Positions 42,300 to 52,258 are shown, counted from the first letter of the stretch. The stretch is DNA of 64,000 bases from Serripes groenlandicus (GCA_031761405.1 JASEVX010000036.1:496001-560000); one strand, 5' to 3'. Notes: a model not told the origin generated them from the letters alone. Numbers and translations: made by a program.

Positions 42300-42697
42300 A
42301 GGATTTTTAGGAAAGTCAATTTTAGGCGGGATTGGAAGTCTCCGATTGATTGATAGACTTATTGTGAATTTTTAACAGGATGACATCCATTGATGGATTG
42401 TCACACCAAGCGTCTGACTGAGTCGGACTGAAAATGATGTTTTCTAGCGCGGCGTCACTGGTTCCAGTTTTGGCTGGTACTTTTAACTCTTTCCATCATT
42501 ATTCATGACAACCGCTGCATTTGCACCAGAATAAACAACTTATTTGGTACTTCAACCAAGGAAAATTATGTTTCTAAGCATGGTACAGTAAGTTAGATGT
42601 TTGAATGATACAGAATAGTCAGATGCCGGCTGCATTAGCAAAGAGTTAATTGTATCTTTCTTTTGATGTTTTCTGCTGCGTAGATAACTTTCTTTTT
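42300..42697. other. No recognisable feature
   Basis: Unique-looking sequence without gene signal. Confidence 0.4.
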
Positions 42698-42945
42698 AAG
42701 CCCATTACTTCACACAGACAACATTGACACTTGCCATTGAACATGACTTTTGAAAACATTGCAATAAAAGGTGAAATTGAAATGGGTTAATACATTAAGG
42801 AAAAAGAGAAATTTATATAAACAACAACTTCTCTCTGTCCCCTGCTATTGTTACCTTAAACCCTTGCCCACCATCAGACACCTTTTGACACATCTGAAGC
42901 AGATGACTTTTGAAAACATTGTCAAAAAGAAGAATTAATCATAAT
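42698..42945 (+). mobile_element. Two TTAA-MITE remnants
   Basis: ACTTCACACAGACAACATTG to GAAATGGGTTAA, then TTAAACCCTTGCCCACCATC to CATTGTCAAAAAGAAG, where a SINE tail begins. Confidence 0.5.
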
Positions 42946-42949
42946 TTCA

Positions 42950-43130
42950 GTTATATCACGGCAACTGTGACTTCACTTATTCATGATCACAAGGTAAACA
43001 AACCAATTCTAGGCTAGACAATGTGCTTTGCCCAAGTGCATTCCACCAGGACCGCTGCCACAGGATCAAACCTGTAACATCAGGTTCCAAATCCCCGACA
43101 CTAACCACTTGGCCACTGCTGATTCCCTTA
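42950..43130 (-). mobile_element. SINE of the 41252 type, reverse
   Basis: On the minus strand: box A GTGGCCAAGTGGTTAGTG, box B ACAGGTTTGATCCTG, and CTTGGGCAAAGCACATTGTC. The tail side faces left. Confidence 0.75.
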
Positions 43131-43193
43131 AGTGTGCCTGCATGCATTATGCATAATAAGTCTGACACTGTAGTATTGTAATGTCAACCAGAG

Positions 43194-43214
43194 CCCCCCC
43201 CCCCCCCCCCCCCC
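43194..43214. repeat. Run of 21 C
   Basis: An uninterrupted homopolymer with no adjacent element boundary. Its length is unreliable in sequencing. Confidence 0.8.
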
Positions 43215-43258
43215 GCACGTTATATCTAAATGTGACATGAAGTTGAAGTTTATTTTTA

Positions 43259-43470
43259 TTTAACCCATTACTTCACATGGCTTTTCATAGGTCGTCTGCT
43301 TTACAATCATCAGACGAACAATTTCACCAATCTAGTGAACTGAAAGAATTATATTATTAAAGAGTTAAAAATATTGCAATAAAAGCAATTTCACCTTATA
43401 TTGCAATGTTTTCAAAAGTCGTCTGCAACAGCAGGCGTCAAATGTTGTCTGTGTGAAGTTATGGGTTAAT
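43259..43470 (-). mobile_element. TTAA-MITE, ACTTCACA-ended variant
   Basis: TTAACCCATTACTTCACATG to GTGTGAAGTTATGGGTTAA: the ends pair with each other but differ from A and B. The short core TATTGCAATAAAAGC pairs with TTATATTGCAATG. The remnant at 42698 has the same ACTTCACA. Confidence 0.7.
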
Positions 43471-43599
43471 AATGTTTCAGCCCGAAACAGTTGTAACTAC
43501 TTCTTAAATTACATATAGTTACAACCGTTTCGCCCTAAGCCATCCTAAAAATAACCAGAAGATGAAAACTGATTATTTTATGTCAATGTAATTTTGTTA

Positions 43600-44062
43600 C
43601 TTCTACAGCAGACTAACATTTGAGCCACCACGCGAGAAAACCAACAATTTGGTGTCTGCATAAAGTATTGACCCGGATCAGCCTAGGCATGCCGCACAGG
43701 CTTACCTGGATATACTTTTTTCGCCTCCTGTGGATTTTCTGTTTCAGGAATCATTATTTTATACCTTTATCCCAGTGAGACGGAATGTGTAGGCCCGGAT
43801 CAGTCTGCGGGGACTGTGCAGGCTGATCTAGGTCAATACATTACGAAGAGGCCATAATGTTGGTTTTCTCGCGGGATGGCTCATTTGTTAAGATTGTGGC
43901 AAATGGAGAAATTACTTATGACAGAGCAATTATCCCTCTTGCCAGAAATTGTTTTAACTTTTTTCAATAATTGTTCTTTCATCAATAGAGATTTTCCATA
44001 TTTTTGATTAAATATTTTCAAACTCGCCTGCTGCAGATTGGTTGTATGTGGGAAAGGGTAAA
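43600..44062 (+). mobile_element. TTAA-MITE subfamily B split by a 261 bp element
   Basis: TACAGCAGACTAAC | ATTT | insert | ATTT | GTTAAGATTGTGGC; the right side runs to TATGTGGGAAAGGGTAAA. Confidence 0.72.
43622..43882. mobile_element. 261 bp inverted-repeat MITE (GAGCCA ends)
   Basis: Ends GAGCCACCACGCGAGAAAAC and the complement of GAGCCATCCCGCGAGAAAAC, followed inward by CAACA. Inside, GACCCGGATCAGCCTAGGC is echoed inversely. The flank ATTT is on both sides (an alternative reading gives TT). A relative is at 49878-50079. Confidence 0.82.
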
Positions 44063-44116
44063 CACCAAAGGTAGTAATATAACCCCAGACATTGGGCTTT
44101 AAGTATTATACATTCA

Positions 44117-44583
44117 GCAGGAAAACTCTTTTCCACATACATGTACAACAAATCTGCAGCTGCATGATTACTTTGAAGACACTCGAGGCAAATTAAAATA
44201 TTAAAATTCTTTATCAATGAAAATGTAATATTTAAATAATGTTGAAAAAATGTAGCAAATTAAAGAAGAAATTTCTCTTTCTCTTTTTCCACAAAGTTTA
44301 ACCCTTTCCCTCATAATACAATTCTGCAGCAGACGACTTTTAACATATTTTGCAAAACATAGAAAATCGCCATAATTGAATGGATAACCTATGACAAAAA
44401 GTGGAAAACATTGTGGCAAAAGGAGAAATTGCACGTTTTGTGCAATTTCTTCTTTTGTCACTCACTATGTTTTCAAAAAGCCGTCTGCTGCAGAGGCGTC
44501 AGAAAGCGTCTATATGAGGGAAAGGGTTAAGTAAGTTGTCTACAGCATGATTAAAATGCATCTACACATAGGAAAGTGTTATA
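44117..44583 (-). mobile_element. TTAA-MITE B host of a nested A copy
   Basis: TTTTCCACATACATGTACAAC to CCACAAAGT, the nested copy, then GTAAGTTGTCTACAGCATG to TAGGAAAGTGTTAT. Confidence 0.65.
44298..44530 (-). mobile_element. TTAA-MITE subfamily A, nested, intact
   Basis: Stem GCACGTTTTGTGC; CTCA is duplicated after TTTTGTCACTCACTATG. Confidence 0.9.
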
Positions 44584-44718
44584 AGGCTGTCTCAGAATTG
44601 CAGAACTGGTAACATTTTCCCTTTGGGAGTATCAACTTTCCAATTAGGCAATGTTTATAATCTTACTTCAGTTACAGACAGCTTTTTTTGCCCACTATAA
44701 GTCCCTGCAGAGTATAGT

Positions 44719-44947
44719 TTAACCCTTTCCCTCATATAAACGCTTTCTGACGCCTCTGCGGGAGACAGTTTTTTGAAACATAGTGACAGAAGTAGAAATT
44801 GCTCAAAACAAACAATTTCTGCTTCTGCCACAGTGTTTTCCACTTTTAGTCATAGGTTATCCATTCAATTATAGAGATTTTCTATTTTTTGAGAAAATAT
44901 GTTCAAAGTCGTCTGCTGCAGAACTATCGTATGAGGAAAAGGGTTAA
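44719..44947 (+). mobile_element. TTAA-MITE subfamily A
   Basis: CTGCGGGAGACAG replaces CTGCAGCAGACAG, and the stem has decayed to GCTCAAAACAAAC. Confidence 0.87.
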
Positions 44948-45274
44948 AACACTTTTAAAAAGATAATAGTCATTGCTGTTTATGATCAGTAGCAATTTTT
45001 GTATTCAAACTTTTCCGACTTTTAATTGTCACTAAATATATTTGAAAAAAAGTTCAGTGAAGTAGATTTATTTGAAATGGGAGTTCAAGACCATGTTTTA
45101 CCCAGGGGAGAGTAGGGTTTTAGTAGAGCTAGAAATAGCGTTTAATTATGGTTTTAAATATATGTGAATTTTTAACCTGTAAACGAGTCTAAATCCAGTG
45201 TTTGAAATACATGTATATGTAGCTGGCATTATGTTTTTTCTCTGAATTTGGACTCGTATCAGCCAAAGGTAAAT
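44948..45274. other. No recognisable feature
   Basis: AT-rich unique-looking sequence. Confidence 0.4.
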
Positions 45275-45405
45275 TTAACCCTTGCTGCAGCAGACTTCTT
45301 TTGAAAACGAGCAATTTCTCCTTTCGCCACAATGTTTTCAATATTTTTTTGTTAATTAGTTCAAAGCTGTCTACTGCAGATTTGTTGTAAGTGGGAAAGG
45401 GTTAA
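45275..45405 (+). mobile_element. TTAA-MITE deletion derivative, 131 bp
   Basis: TTAACCCTTGCTGCAGCAGAC to AAGTGGGAAAGGGTTAA. The 5' half of the central hairpin is absent. Confidence 0.72.
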
Positions 45406-45424
45406 GATCACCCAGCTAGCTAGC

Positions 45425-45676
45425 CCTCCTTTCCCACATACAACAAATCTGTATACTAAGCAGACAACTTTGGAGGCCAGTAGATGCAAAATCATGAACA
45501 ATCTCTATCAATGAAAGTTAATAACAATTTAATAATGTTTAAAATATTGTGGCAAAAGAGGATATATTTCTTGTTTTCAGCAATTTCACTGAGCAATAAC
45601 CTCTTTGGTCACAATGTTTTTTAAATTTTCTGCAGCAGATTTGTCCGAAAGCATCTATATGTGGGAAAGGGTCAAG
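45425..45676 (-). mobile_element. TTAA-MITE subfamily B
   Basis: CCTTTCCCACATACAAC to TATGTGGGAAAGGGTCAA, with an enlarged worn core. Confidence 0.68.
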
Positions 45677-45677
45677 G

Positions 45678-46060
45678 TGGTCTATTAGGATCTGTGAGTC
45701 TGACTGTCCTTTGTCCGTCCGTCCGTCTTTCATCAACTTGAAGCTTCAAACAACATTCTCCTCAATATTATTATAACCAATTTTGGCCAATTTCAAAAAA
45801 ACCTTCACAGAAATGTTCATTTGGTGGTCATCTTCAGAAATTCCTCAAAGATTTTAATTATTTGATATATAGTATACTGGTTGCTGCAGCCTTAGAAAGT
45901 GGGGAAAATGCCAACATTCTAAAGTTCCTCTATACTCAGCAGAATCAACTGCTCTGATTTTAAGATAATTTGACAAATATGACCTAAGGTAACAGACCCA
46001 GAAAGTTGTTCAAGTCTAATTAACTGATCAAAAAAAGGATTAACTGTTTTATCTGAGATC
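45678..46060 (+). mobile_element. Hairpin-element fragment, AGCTCACC family
   Basis: TTTGTCCGTCCGTCCGTC, AACAACATTCTCC, CTGGTTGCTGCAGCCTTAG and AAAGTTGTTCAAGTC follow the module order of 58613-60909. No CTTGTT end is seen. Confidence 0.55.
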
Positions 46061-46186
46061 ATTGTTCAAGTGAATGAATGAGTGAGAATATTATGTCATG
46101 TCAGAAAGACAGGAATGTGATATTTATTTACCCTTTCATCGAACTGATGTGGTTAAATGATGTGTATATCTGAATTATTATTTCTA

Positions 46187-46405
46187 TTAACCCTTTCCCT
46201 CATACGACAATTCTGCAGCAGACGACTTTGAACGTATTTTGTCAAAACATAGAAAATCTCCATAATTGAATGACGAAAAGTGGAAAACATTGTGTCAAAA
46301 GGAGAAATTGCACGTTTTGTGCAATTTCTCCTTTTGTCACTATGTTTTCAAAAAGCTGTCTGCTGCAGAGGTGTCCGAAAGCGTTTATATGAGGGAAAGG
46401 GTTAA
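46187..46405 (-). mobile_element. TTAA-MITE subfamily A
   Basis: Intact ends; GATAACCTATGACAAAAAG is shortened to GACGAAAAG. Confidence 0.9.
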
Positions 46406-46511
46406 AGTGGGCTTGAATACAGTTTTTGTGGTGCCTGGGAGTATCAACCATCCATCACTCTTTCACTTACTGACCTTAGAATTGGCTGAGGACACATGTA
46501 TTCCTCAATTA

Positions 46512-46735
46512 TTTTTAGCTCACCTGTGCACAAAGTGCAAAGTGAGCTATTGTGATCGCTTTTCGTCCGTTGTCCGTCTGTTCACTTTTTCCTACAAACA
46601 ACTTCTCCTAAATTAATTTCAAAATAATTTCACAGGAATGTTCCTTATAGGTGGTCCTCTTTCAAAGTTGTTCAAAGAATTCAATTCCATGTATAACTTT
46701 GGTTGCTGCGGCACAAGAAAACGCCTTTGAACATA
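46512..46735 (+). mobile_element. Hairpin-element 5' fragment, AGCTCACC family
   Basis: TTTTTAGCTCACCTGTGCAC, AAAGTGAGCTATTGTGATCG, CGTCCGTTGTCCGTC, then TGGTTGCTGCGGCA; cut off near a MITE remnant. Confidence 0.65.
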
Positions 46736-46834
46736 TTTTGTCTCAATTGAAGGCTCGCAAATTTCCAATGCAGAAGAGGGTTTCAGCATGACAATTAACC
46801 TTATGGGAGATAGGCTGCCTGCATGGTCAGCCTG

Positions 46835-46930
46835 ACGTTTGTAATTTCTCCTTTTTGATGCACTGTTTTCAAAAGTCTTCTGCTTTGGATTCATGAAAAT
46901 GCATCTATATGAATTATGGAAAAGGCTTAA
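46835..46930 (-). mobile_element. TTAA-MITE right end remnant
   Basis: AATTTCTCCTTTTTGATGC to ATTATGGAAAAGGCTTAA, sharing TTAA with the next copy. Confidence 0.55.
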
Positions 46931-47157
46931 CCCTTTCCCTCATATAGACACTTTCTGACGCCTCTGCAGCAGACAGCTTTTTGAAAACATAGTGACAAAA
47001 GAAGAAATTGCACAAAACGTGCAATTTCTCCTTTTGCCACAATGTTTTCCACTTTTTGTCATAGGTTATCCATTCAATTATGGAGATTTTCTATGTTTTG
47101 ACAAAACGTGTTCAAAGTCGTCTGCTGCAGAATTGTCGTATGAGGGAAAGGGTTTAA
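46927..47157 (+). mobile_element. TTAA-MITE subfamily A, reference copy
   Basis: TTAA, CCCTTTCCCTCATATAGAC, CTTTCTGACGCCTCTGCAGC and GAAAACATAGTGACAAAAG lead into the stem AGAAATTGCACAAAACGTGC. Then come GCCACAATGTTTTCC, GTCATAGGTTATCC, CAAAGTCGTCTGCTGCAGAA and TATGAGGGAAAGGG, ending in TTAA. No open frame of its own. Confidence 0.95.
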
Positions 47158-47169
47158 AGGTAAAAGGTT

Positions 47170-47411
47170 CTTACTTTTTTCCACATACAACAAATCTGAG
47201 GCAGACAACTTTCAAAAACATTTGTCAAACGTATGGGCCTGTTGAATACATCTGTAAATGAAAGGACAATCATTGAATATTGATATTAAAAAAAAGTGGT
47301 ATATGGAGAAATTTGCTTATTATGAGCAATTTTTCCATTTGCCACAATCATTTTAAAAGTTGTCTGCTGCAGATGCATCAAAATGCGTCTATTCTTGTGT
47401 ACATTAAAAGT
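47170..47411 (-). mobile_element. TTAA-MITE subfamily B, diverged
   Basis: TTACTTTTTTCCACATACAAC to GTGTACATTAAAAG; stem GCTTATTATGAGC. Confidence 0.62.
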
Positions 47412-47724
47412 TTAATGAACCATATAGACTTCCTAGGTCAGACTATTGTCCAGTACTAATGTCCACTGCTAAAAGTCTAGCCAGCGCTAATTGGTCAATT
47501 AAGTTTTGGGTCATGACATTTTGTCTGGTCAAGTATATAATTATTACCTATGGACACCCTGGTCATTGTAACCTTTCCTTGGATTATGACTTATGATGTC
47601 AGAATGAAACCATTGTAATTATAGCAAAGAGGAAATTGTTGAAATTAAATGAGGTGAGAAACTATAATACTCGCATCTGTCTGAATTTGAGCAGGGCTCT
47701 AGAATAAGCCAACCTTAATAGTGT
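47412..47724. other. No recognisable feature
   Basis: Unique-looking sequence, no gene or repeat seen. Confidence 0.4.
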
Positions 47725-47957
47725 TTAACCCTTTCCCTCATACAGACGCTTTCTAATGCCTCTGCAGCAGACGGCTTTTTGAAAACATAGTGACAAAAGA
47801 AGAAATTGCGCAAAACGAGCAATTTCTCCGTTTGTCACAATGTTTTCCACTTTTAGTCATCTAGGTTATCTATTCAGTTATAGAGATTTTCTACTTTTTT
47901 TACAAAATACGTTCAAAGTCGGATGCTGCAGATTTATCGTATGAGGGAAAGGGTTAA
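47725..47957 (+). mobile_element. TTAA-MITE subfamily A, intact
   Basis: Stem GCGCAAAACGAGC with one mismatch. Confidence 0.9.
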
Positions 47958-48179
47958 AGATGTAAATAAAACCTGCTTGTCTGCGCAGTTTGATCTTGGT
48001 CCGCGGTGGTCCCCTGAATATTTGTTGCAGAATGTTTTGTGAAAAAAATTGTCAATTTAAATCAGAGCGCATGGATGTGCTTGTTAATCTTTATCTACAC
48101 TTGTAAATATACTGAGGCTGGTTTTCTTTTTAAGGCAATAATAATTTGATTGGTTCAAATATTATTATTTTCTTGGGAA

Positions 48180-48312
48180 AGAAGCCAGAAGCTTAGAAAA
48201 GTGTGGTCAGTACTGACCAAAGAAAGCATTGGGAAACACATAGGTAGGTGAACTGGCTGCCGTGATATGACTGAAAAGTTGTTGAAATTAGCATTTAACC
48301 CCAAGCTATCAA
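48180..48312 (+). mobile_element. SINE 3' half
   Basis: GGAAACACATAGGTAGGTGAA, CTGCCGTGATATGACTGAAA and CATTTAACCCCAAGC match the 16816 SINE. Confidence 0.65.
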
Positions 48313-48547
48313 ATTAAGTCATTCCTTTTCTTGATCGAAATGCTTACATTTCGGATTAGTCCAATAAATTGCATAATCAGGTAACTGGGTTAGTAAAAAT
48401 GCTGAAGTGAACAGCTTGAAACCTAGATCTCAAAAGTTATAATTGGATTTTTGAAATATTTCCAAATCACCCATCAATCAAATGCATTTTGAGGGGGTCT
48501 CCTCTTTCACCCTGTAATTCCTATCCCTGAGTTCTCAGGTCTAGATT

Positions 48548-48770
48548 GCTAACCCTTTCCAACATGCAGACACTTTCGGACCCCTCTGCACCAGACGGTC
48601 TTTGAAAACACAATGGCAAACAGAGAAAATTTGCTCATTATTATCAATTTCTCTGTTTGCCATAGTTTTTTCAAGACATTTGTTACATTTTCAACGCCAT
48701 TTTGTGGTCTCAATAAACAAAAGCATAATTATTGAATAGATTTGAAAACAATGTCGAAAATAGTGAAATG
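48548..48770 (+). mobile_element. TTAA-MITE, diverged
   Basis: CTAACCCTTTCCAACATGC; hairpin with GGCAAACAGAGAAAATTTGC; right part unclear. Its right end may be the 49287 fragment, beyond the tandem repeats. Confidence 0.5.
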
Positions 48771-48809
48771 GAAGGAATTTAACACTTCCCTATTTCCGAA
48801 TAAAATGTC

Positions 48810-49065
48810 AACACTTACTAATGTAATAATCTAAATCTACTTCCACTGTTCTAATTACAATTTCAAATATGTCACAATCTTAAATTTATTTCCAACATTC
48901 CAATTACAATTTCAACTAAGTAACAATCTAAATCTTCTTCTACTATTCCAATAACAATTTCAAATATGTCACAATCTAAATCTAATTATAATTTCAACTG
49001 TGCAACAATCTAAATTGACTTTCAATATTCCAATTACATTTTCAACTATGTAACTATTTAAAACT
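48810..49065. repeat. Degenerate ~50 bp tandem repeat
   Basis: CTAATTACAATTTCAAATATGTCACAATCT-like units (AATTACAATTTCAA, GTCACAATCTAAAT) recur about five times, very AT-rich. Confidence 0.65.
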
Positions 49066-49074
49066 ACTTCCACC

Positions 49075-49286
49075 GGGCTGTAGCTTTTCCGGGGACTCTA
49101 ACGAAAATCCCCGGAAAATCCCCAGAGTATTCGGACAACTTTCCAGGGATACTTTGGGATAATCTGACACTTTCCATGGAAATTCCAGTACATTTAAGTG
49201 GAAAACCTGGAAATTCCATGGACAACCCGGAATGATTCCATGGACACATCGGAACTGTTCTGTGAACACCCTGGAAAGGTTCTGTG
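49075..49286. repeat. Degenerate ~24 bp tandem repeat, GGAAATTCCATGGACA type
   Basis: CCATGGAAATTCCAG, CTGGAAATTCCATGGACA, CGGAATGATTCCATGGACAC and CCTGGAAAGGTTCTGTGGAC are related units. They open long minus-strand frames by periodicity; these are not genes. Confidence 0.65.
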
Positions 49287-49355
49287 GACACAATGTTTGC
49301 CAAAGTCGTCTGCTGCAGATGCATCCTAATGTGTCTACAAATGGGAAAGGGTTAA
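49287..49355 (-). mobile_element. TTAA-MITE right end
   Basis: CACAATGTTTGCCAAAGTCG, CTGCTGCAGATGCATCC, AATGGGAAAGGGTTAA. Confidence 0.6.
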
Positions 49356-49542
49356 TGTTTTTGAAGCATGCAGTCAGCAGCAGTGGCTTTAAAGTCACAT
49401 TATTTGGGTTCATAGAAATCTGGAGTGTCAATATCTCTTGAAGTATTTTCTTTTTCAATCTTTCCCTTAAAGGGACAAGGGCATTTTTAATGTCATTTTG
49501 ATTTTTGACAATTAGCCGATATGTTATAAGATGTTTTGAAAC

Positions 49543-49776
49543 TTAACCCTTTCCAAACCTCATATAGACGCTTTCTGACGCCTCTGCAGCAGACGGCTTT
49601 TTGAAAACATAGTGACAAAAGAAGAAATTGCACAAAACGTGCAATTTCTCCTTTTGCCACAATGTTTTCCACTTTTTGTCATAGGTTATCCATTTAATTA
49701 TGGAGATTTTCTACTTTTGGACAAAATACGTTCAAAGTCGTCTGCTGCAGAATTGCCGTATGAGGGAAAGGGTTAA
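49543..49776 (+). mobile_element. TTAA-MITE subfamily A, intact
   Basis: AAAC is added in the left end (CCCTTTCCAAACCTCATA); stem GCACAAAACGTGC. Confidence 0.92.
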
Positions 49777-49877
49777 GACATTGCTTGTTAAACACGGAGG
49801 TAAAGTCTTTCATTGCTGTAGGCCAAAATTAATTTGAAATAAAATAGAGGGATTATTTCAAATCTAATTCAGCATTT

Positions 49878-50079
49878 ATCCGTTCCACGAGAAAACCAAC
49901 ATTATGGACTATGCATAATGTATCGACCCTGTGCAGTCCGGGCCAACACATTTTGTCTCAGGGGGTTAGATGTATAGAGTAATGATTCCTGAAACAAAAA
50001 ATCCACAGGAGGAGAAAAGTGTAAGTCCGGGTTAGCCTGAGCTTAGTCCACAATGTTGGTTTCTTGTGGAATTTGGCTC
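49878..50079. mobile_element. Diverged relative of the 261 bp inverted-repeat MITE
   Basis: CCACGAGAAAACCAACATTATGG at the left; ACAATGTTGGTTTCTTGTGG and GGCTC at the right. The middle has ATGATTCCTGAAACAAAAAA as in the reverse of 43622-43882. Confidence 0.68.
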
Positions 50080-50190
50080 ATATGAGATAACTTTTAAATT
50101 TTAAATAACTTGGACAAATTACAAAATACCTTTGTATAACCAGATATGATATTTCAAGAGGTGTCCGATTTCAGTTTGATGTTTGATGTA

Positions 50191-50413
50191 TTAACCCTTT
50201 CCCTCATAAAGACGCTTTCTGACGCCTCTGCAGCAGACAGCTTTTTGAAAACATAGTGTCTAAAGAAGAAATTGCTCAAAACAAGCAATTTCTCCTTTTG
50301 CCACAATGTTTTCCACTTTTAGTCATAGGTCATCCGTTCAATTATAGAGATTTTCTATTTTTTGACAAAATATGTTCAAAGTCGTCTGCTGCAGAATTGT
50401 CGTAAAGGGTTAA
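50191..50413 (+). mobile_element. TTAA-MITE subfamily A, near intact
   Basis: TGAGGG is deleted from the right end (GTCGTAAAGGGTTAA). Confidence 0.9.
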
Positions 50414-50434
50414 ATGAAAGTTTTAAGTTTAAGA

Positions 50435-50498
50435 ACCGAGTTGAACAGCTGCAGATAATGCATCAGAACACATTTGTGTGGGAAAAGGGTTAAAGCAA
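50435..50498 (-). mobile_element. TTAA-MITE right end
   Basis: CAGCTGCAGATAATGCATC to GTGTGGGAAAAGGGTTAA. Confidence 0.5.
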
Positions 50499-50559
50499 GG
50501 GGGTAACAAACTTACCTGTCAATTCAACTCAAAGTTACAGTTATATTTACTGCATGATG

Positions 50560-50985
50560 AAACTGCTGCAGACGACTTTGAAAATATCAGAGAAACATGG
50601 CAAATCTCTATTAATGAAAGTTTTATAATTGATTTGTTTGTTTGTTTGGAGTTTAACGCCGCTTTCAACAGCTTTGGTCATCTCACGGCGGTCAGTGCAC
50701 CTACCCATGTTTTCCTGGCTTTCCCACACCAGTACTTACACAACATTCTTTCGAAGCCACTGACTACTTTCTCACATAGATCAGAGGTGAGAGGCAATGG
50801 AAAACATCGCCCGAAAGAATGTCGCCGCAACCGGGTATCGAACCCGTGACCTCCAGATCACGAGTCAGATACGCTACCAATTGAGCTACCCGGCCGGGTA
50901 TAATTGAATAGAGTTGAACATATTGTGGCAAATGGGGTATTAATACACATGATGAGCTAGTGACTAAATCCCCTTTTGACAAAAA
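50560..50985 (-). mobile_element. TTAA-MITE subfamily B split by a SINE
   Basis: GCTGCAGACGACTTTG...ATGAAAGTTT | TATAATTGA | SINE | TATAATTGA | ATAGAGTTGAACATATTG. Removing the SINE and one TATAATTGA restores the family middle. Confidence 0.75.
50633..50898 (-). mobile_element. Full-length tRNA-derived SINE, exact 9 bp target duplication
   Basis: TATAATTGA flanks it at 50624-50632 and 50899-50907. On the minus strand the head GCCGGGTAGCTCAATTGGTA (box A) and GGTTCGATACCCGG (box B) folds like a tRNA, but it is joined to the SINE body. Only about one base differs from 37713-37934 over the shared ~220 bp. Confidence 0.93.
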
Positions 50986-50993
50986 GCATGTAT

Positions 50994-51285
50994 TTAACCC
51001 TTTCCCTTTCCCACAAACAACAAATCTACAGCAGACAACTTTGAAAATACAGTGACAAAAACCTGAAAATCTCCATTAAAGACAGTTTAATTGTTAAATA
51101 AAGTTGGAAAATATTGTGGCCTAAGGAGAAATTGCTCATCTTGAGCAATTTCACCTTTGGCCACAATGTTTTCAAAAGCCATCTGCTGCTATTATGCGTC
51201 AAAATGCATCTGCAGGTGGGAAAGGGTTAAAAGTTATCTGCTGTATGTGCATTAAAATGCATCTGCATGTGGGAAAGGGTTATTG
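50994..51285 (-). mobile_element. TTAA-MITE subfamily B (ACCTGAAAATC variant) with a second right end
   Basis: Complete copy 50994-51230, then a stray extra right end, ATCTGCTGTATGTGCATT to GTGGGAAAGGGTTAT. Confidence 0.82.
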
Positions 51286-51515
51286 GCTGTAAAGCAAACA
51301 GTGTATATGCTAGAATTATGGTTTTTGCCATGTTTCAATTTATTTTTCGCAAAGTAAGGGGGATTAATTGAAATTAAGACACTATTAATTTCTAGAACAA
51401 TTCTTCCGCCAAATGAACTTAACTTGGCAGGATAACTGAGGGGAATTTTTATTCACATTTAATATAGATTTTTTTTTTTTGTTCTTTAATCTTTAATGAT
51501 GGATAGATAATGCCC

Positions 51516-51748
51516 TTAAACCTTTCCCACATACAGCAACAAATCAGCAGACGACTTTGAAAGCATATATTTAGAGCAAAGATAGGGAAAATCTCTATAG
51601 ATGAAAGTAAGAATATTGAGTTGAAAACATTGCGGCATAAGCAGGGAAATTGTTCATCATGAGCAATTTTCCCGTTTTGCCGCAATGTTTTCGAACGTCG
51701 TCTGCTGCATGGGCGTCAGAAAGCGTCTGTATGTGGGAAACGGTAAAA
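51516..51748 (-). mobile_element. TTAA-MITE subfamily B, well preserved hairpin
   Basis: TTAAACCTTTCCCACATAC to TATGTGGGAAACGGTAA. The stem GAAAACATTGCGGC pairs with GCCGCAATGTTTTC, where most copies have TGTGGC/GCCACA: a compensated C-G change. Confidence 0.85.
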
Positions 51749-51838
51749 CCTTTTACCTGATGAGTAGTTTTTAGTGCCAGCTGCTCTGAGAAAAATCTTG
51801 AGTACATTATGTAAATTATCTAGCATTAAGCACATATA

Positions 51839-52060
51839 ATTTACCCTTTCCCTCTTGTAGGTGCATGTTGAAGCGATTTATGAAGCAGATGACTCTTGAA
51901 AACATTGTTGCAAAAGGAGAAGTTGCTCTATAATTATGATAAATTTTTACTTTTGCCACAATGTTTTCAATTCTTTTCAACAACTGCGTTTTCAATTATA
52001 GAAGTATTTCATTGTTTTATTTATTAGTTGTCTCCTGTATTGTATGTGGATAAGGGTATA
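51839..52060 (+). mobile_element. TTAA-MITE subfamily B, diverged
   Basis: TTTACCCTTTCCCTCTTGTAG to TATGTGGATAAGGGTATA. Confidence 0.65.
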
Positions 52061-52066
52061 AGGTTG

Positions 52067-52223
52067 TTAACCCTTTCCCTCATATAGACGCTTTCTGACA
52101 CCTCTGCAGCAGACAGCTTTTTGAAAACATAGTGACAAAAGAAGAAATTGCACAAAACGTGGTTTTGACAAAATACGTTTAAAGTCGTCTGCTGCAGAAT
52201 TGTCGTATGAGGGAAAGGGTTAA
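52067..52223 (+). mobile_element. TTAA-MITE A deletion derivative, 157 bp
   Basis: Both ends are intact. GCACAAAACGTG jumps straight to GTTTTGACAAAATACG, removing the 3' half of the hairpin and the CATAGGTTATCC segment. Confidence 0.88.
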
Positions 52224-52258
52224 GAAGAATCATAATCTATTATTTTTACCCTAAGCAT

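Noticed and set aside
46992..47261. Recurrent peptide-like frames (for example those starting MTKEEIAQN) in many places
   Set aside because: They are translations of the same MITE core and arms in different copies, not conserved proteins.
49064..49458. Overlapping minus-strand frames of 86 and 134 codons with Pro/Gly/Phe repeats
   Set aside because: Both frames are opened by a ~24 bp degenerate tandem repeat; coding use is unsupported.
50820..50898. tRNA-like sequence with good boxes A and B on the minus strand
   Set aside because: It is the head of a SINE with a body, tail and target duplication; the same holds for 1802, 41252 and 60581. No free-standing tRNA gene was found.
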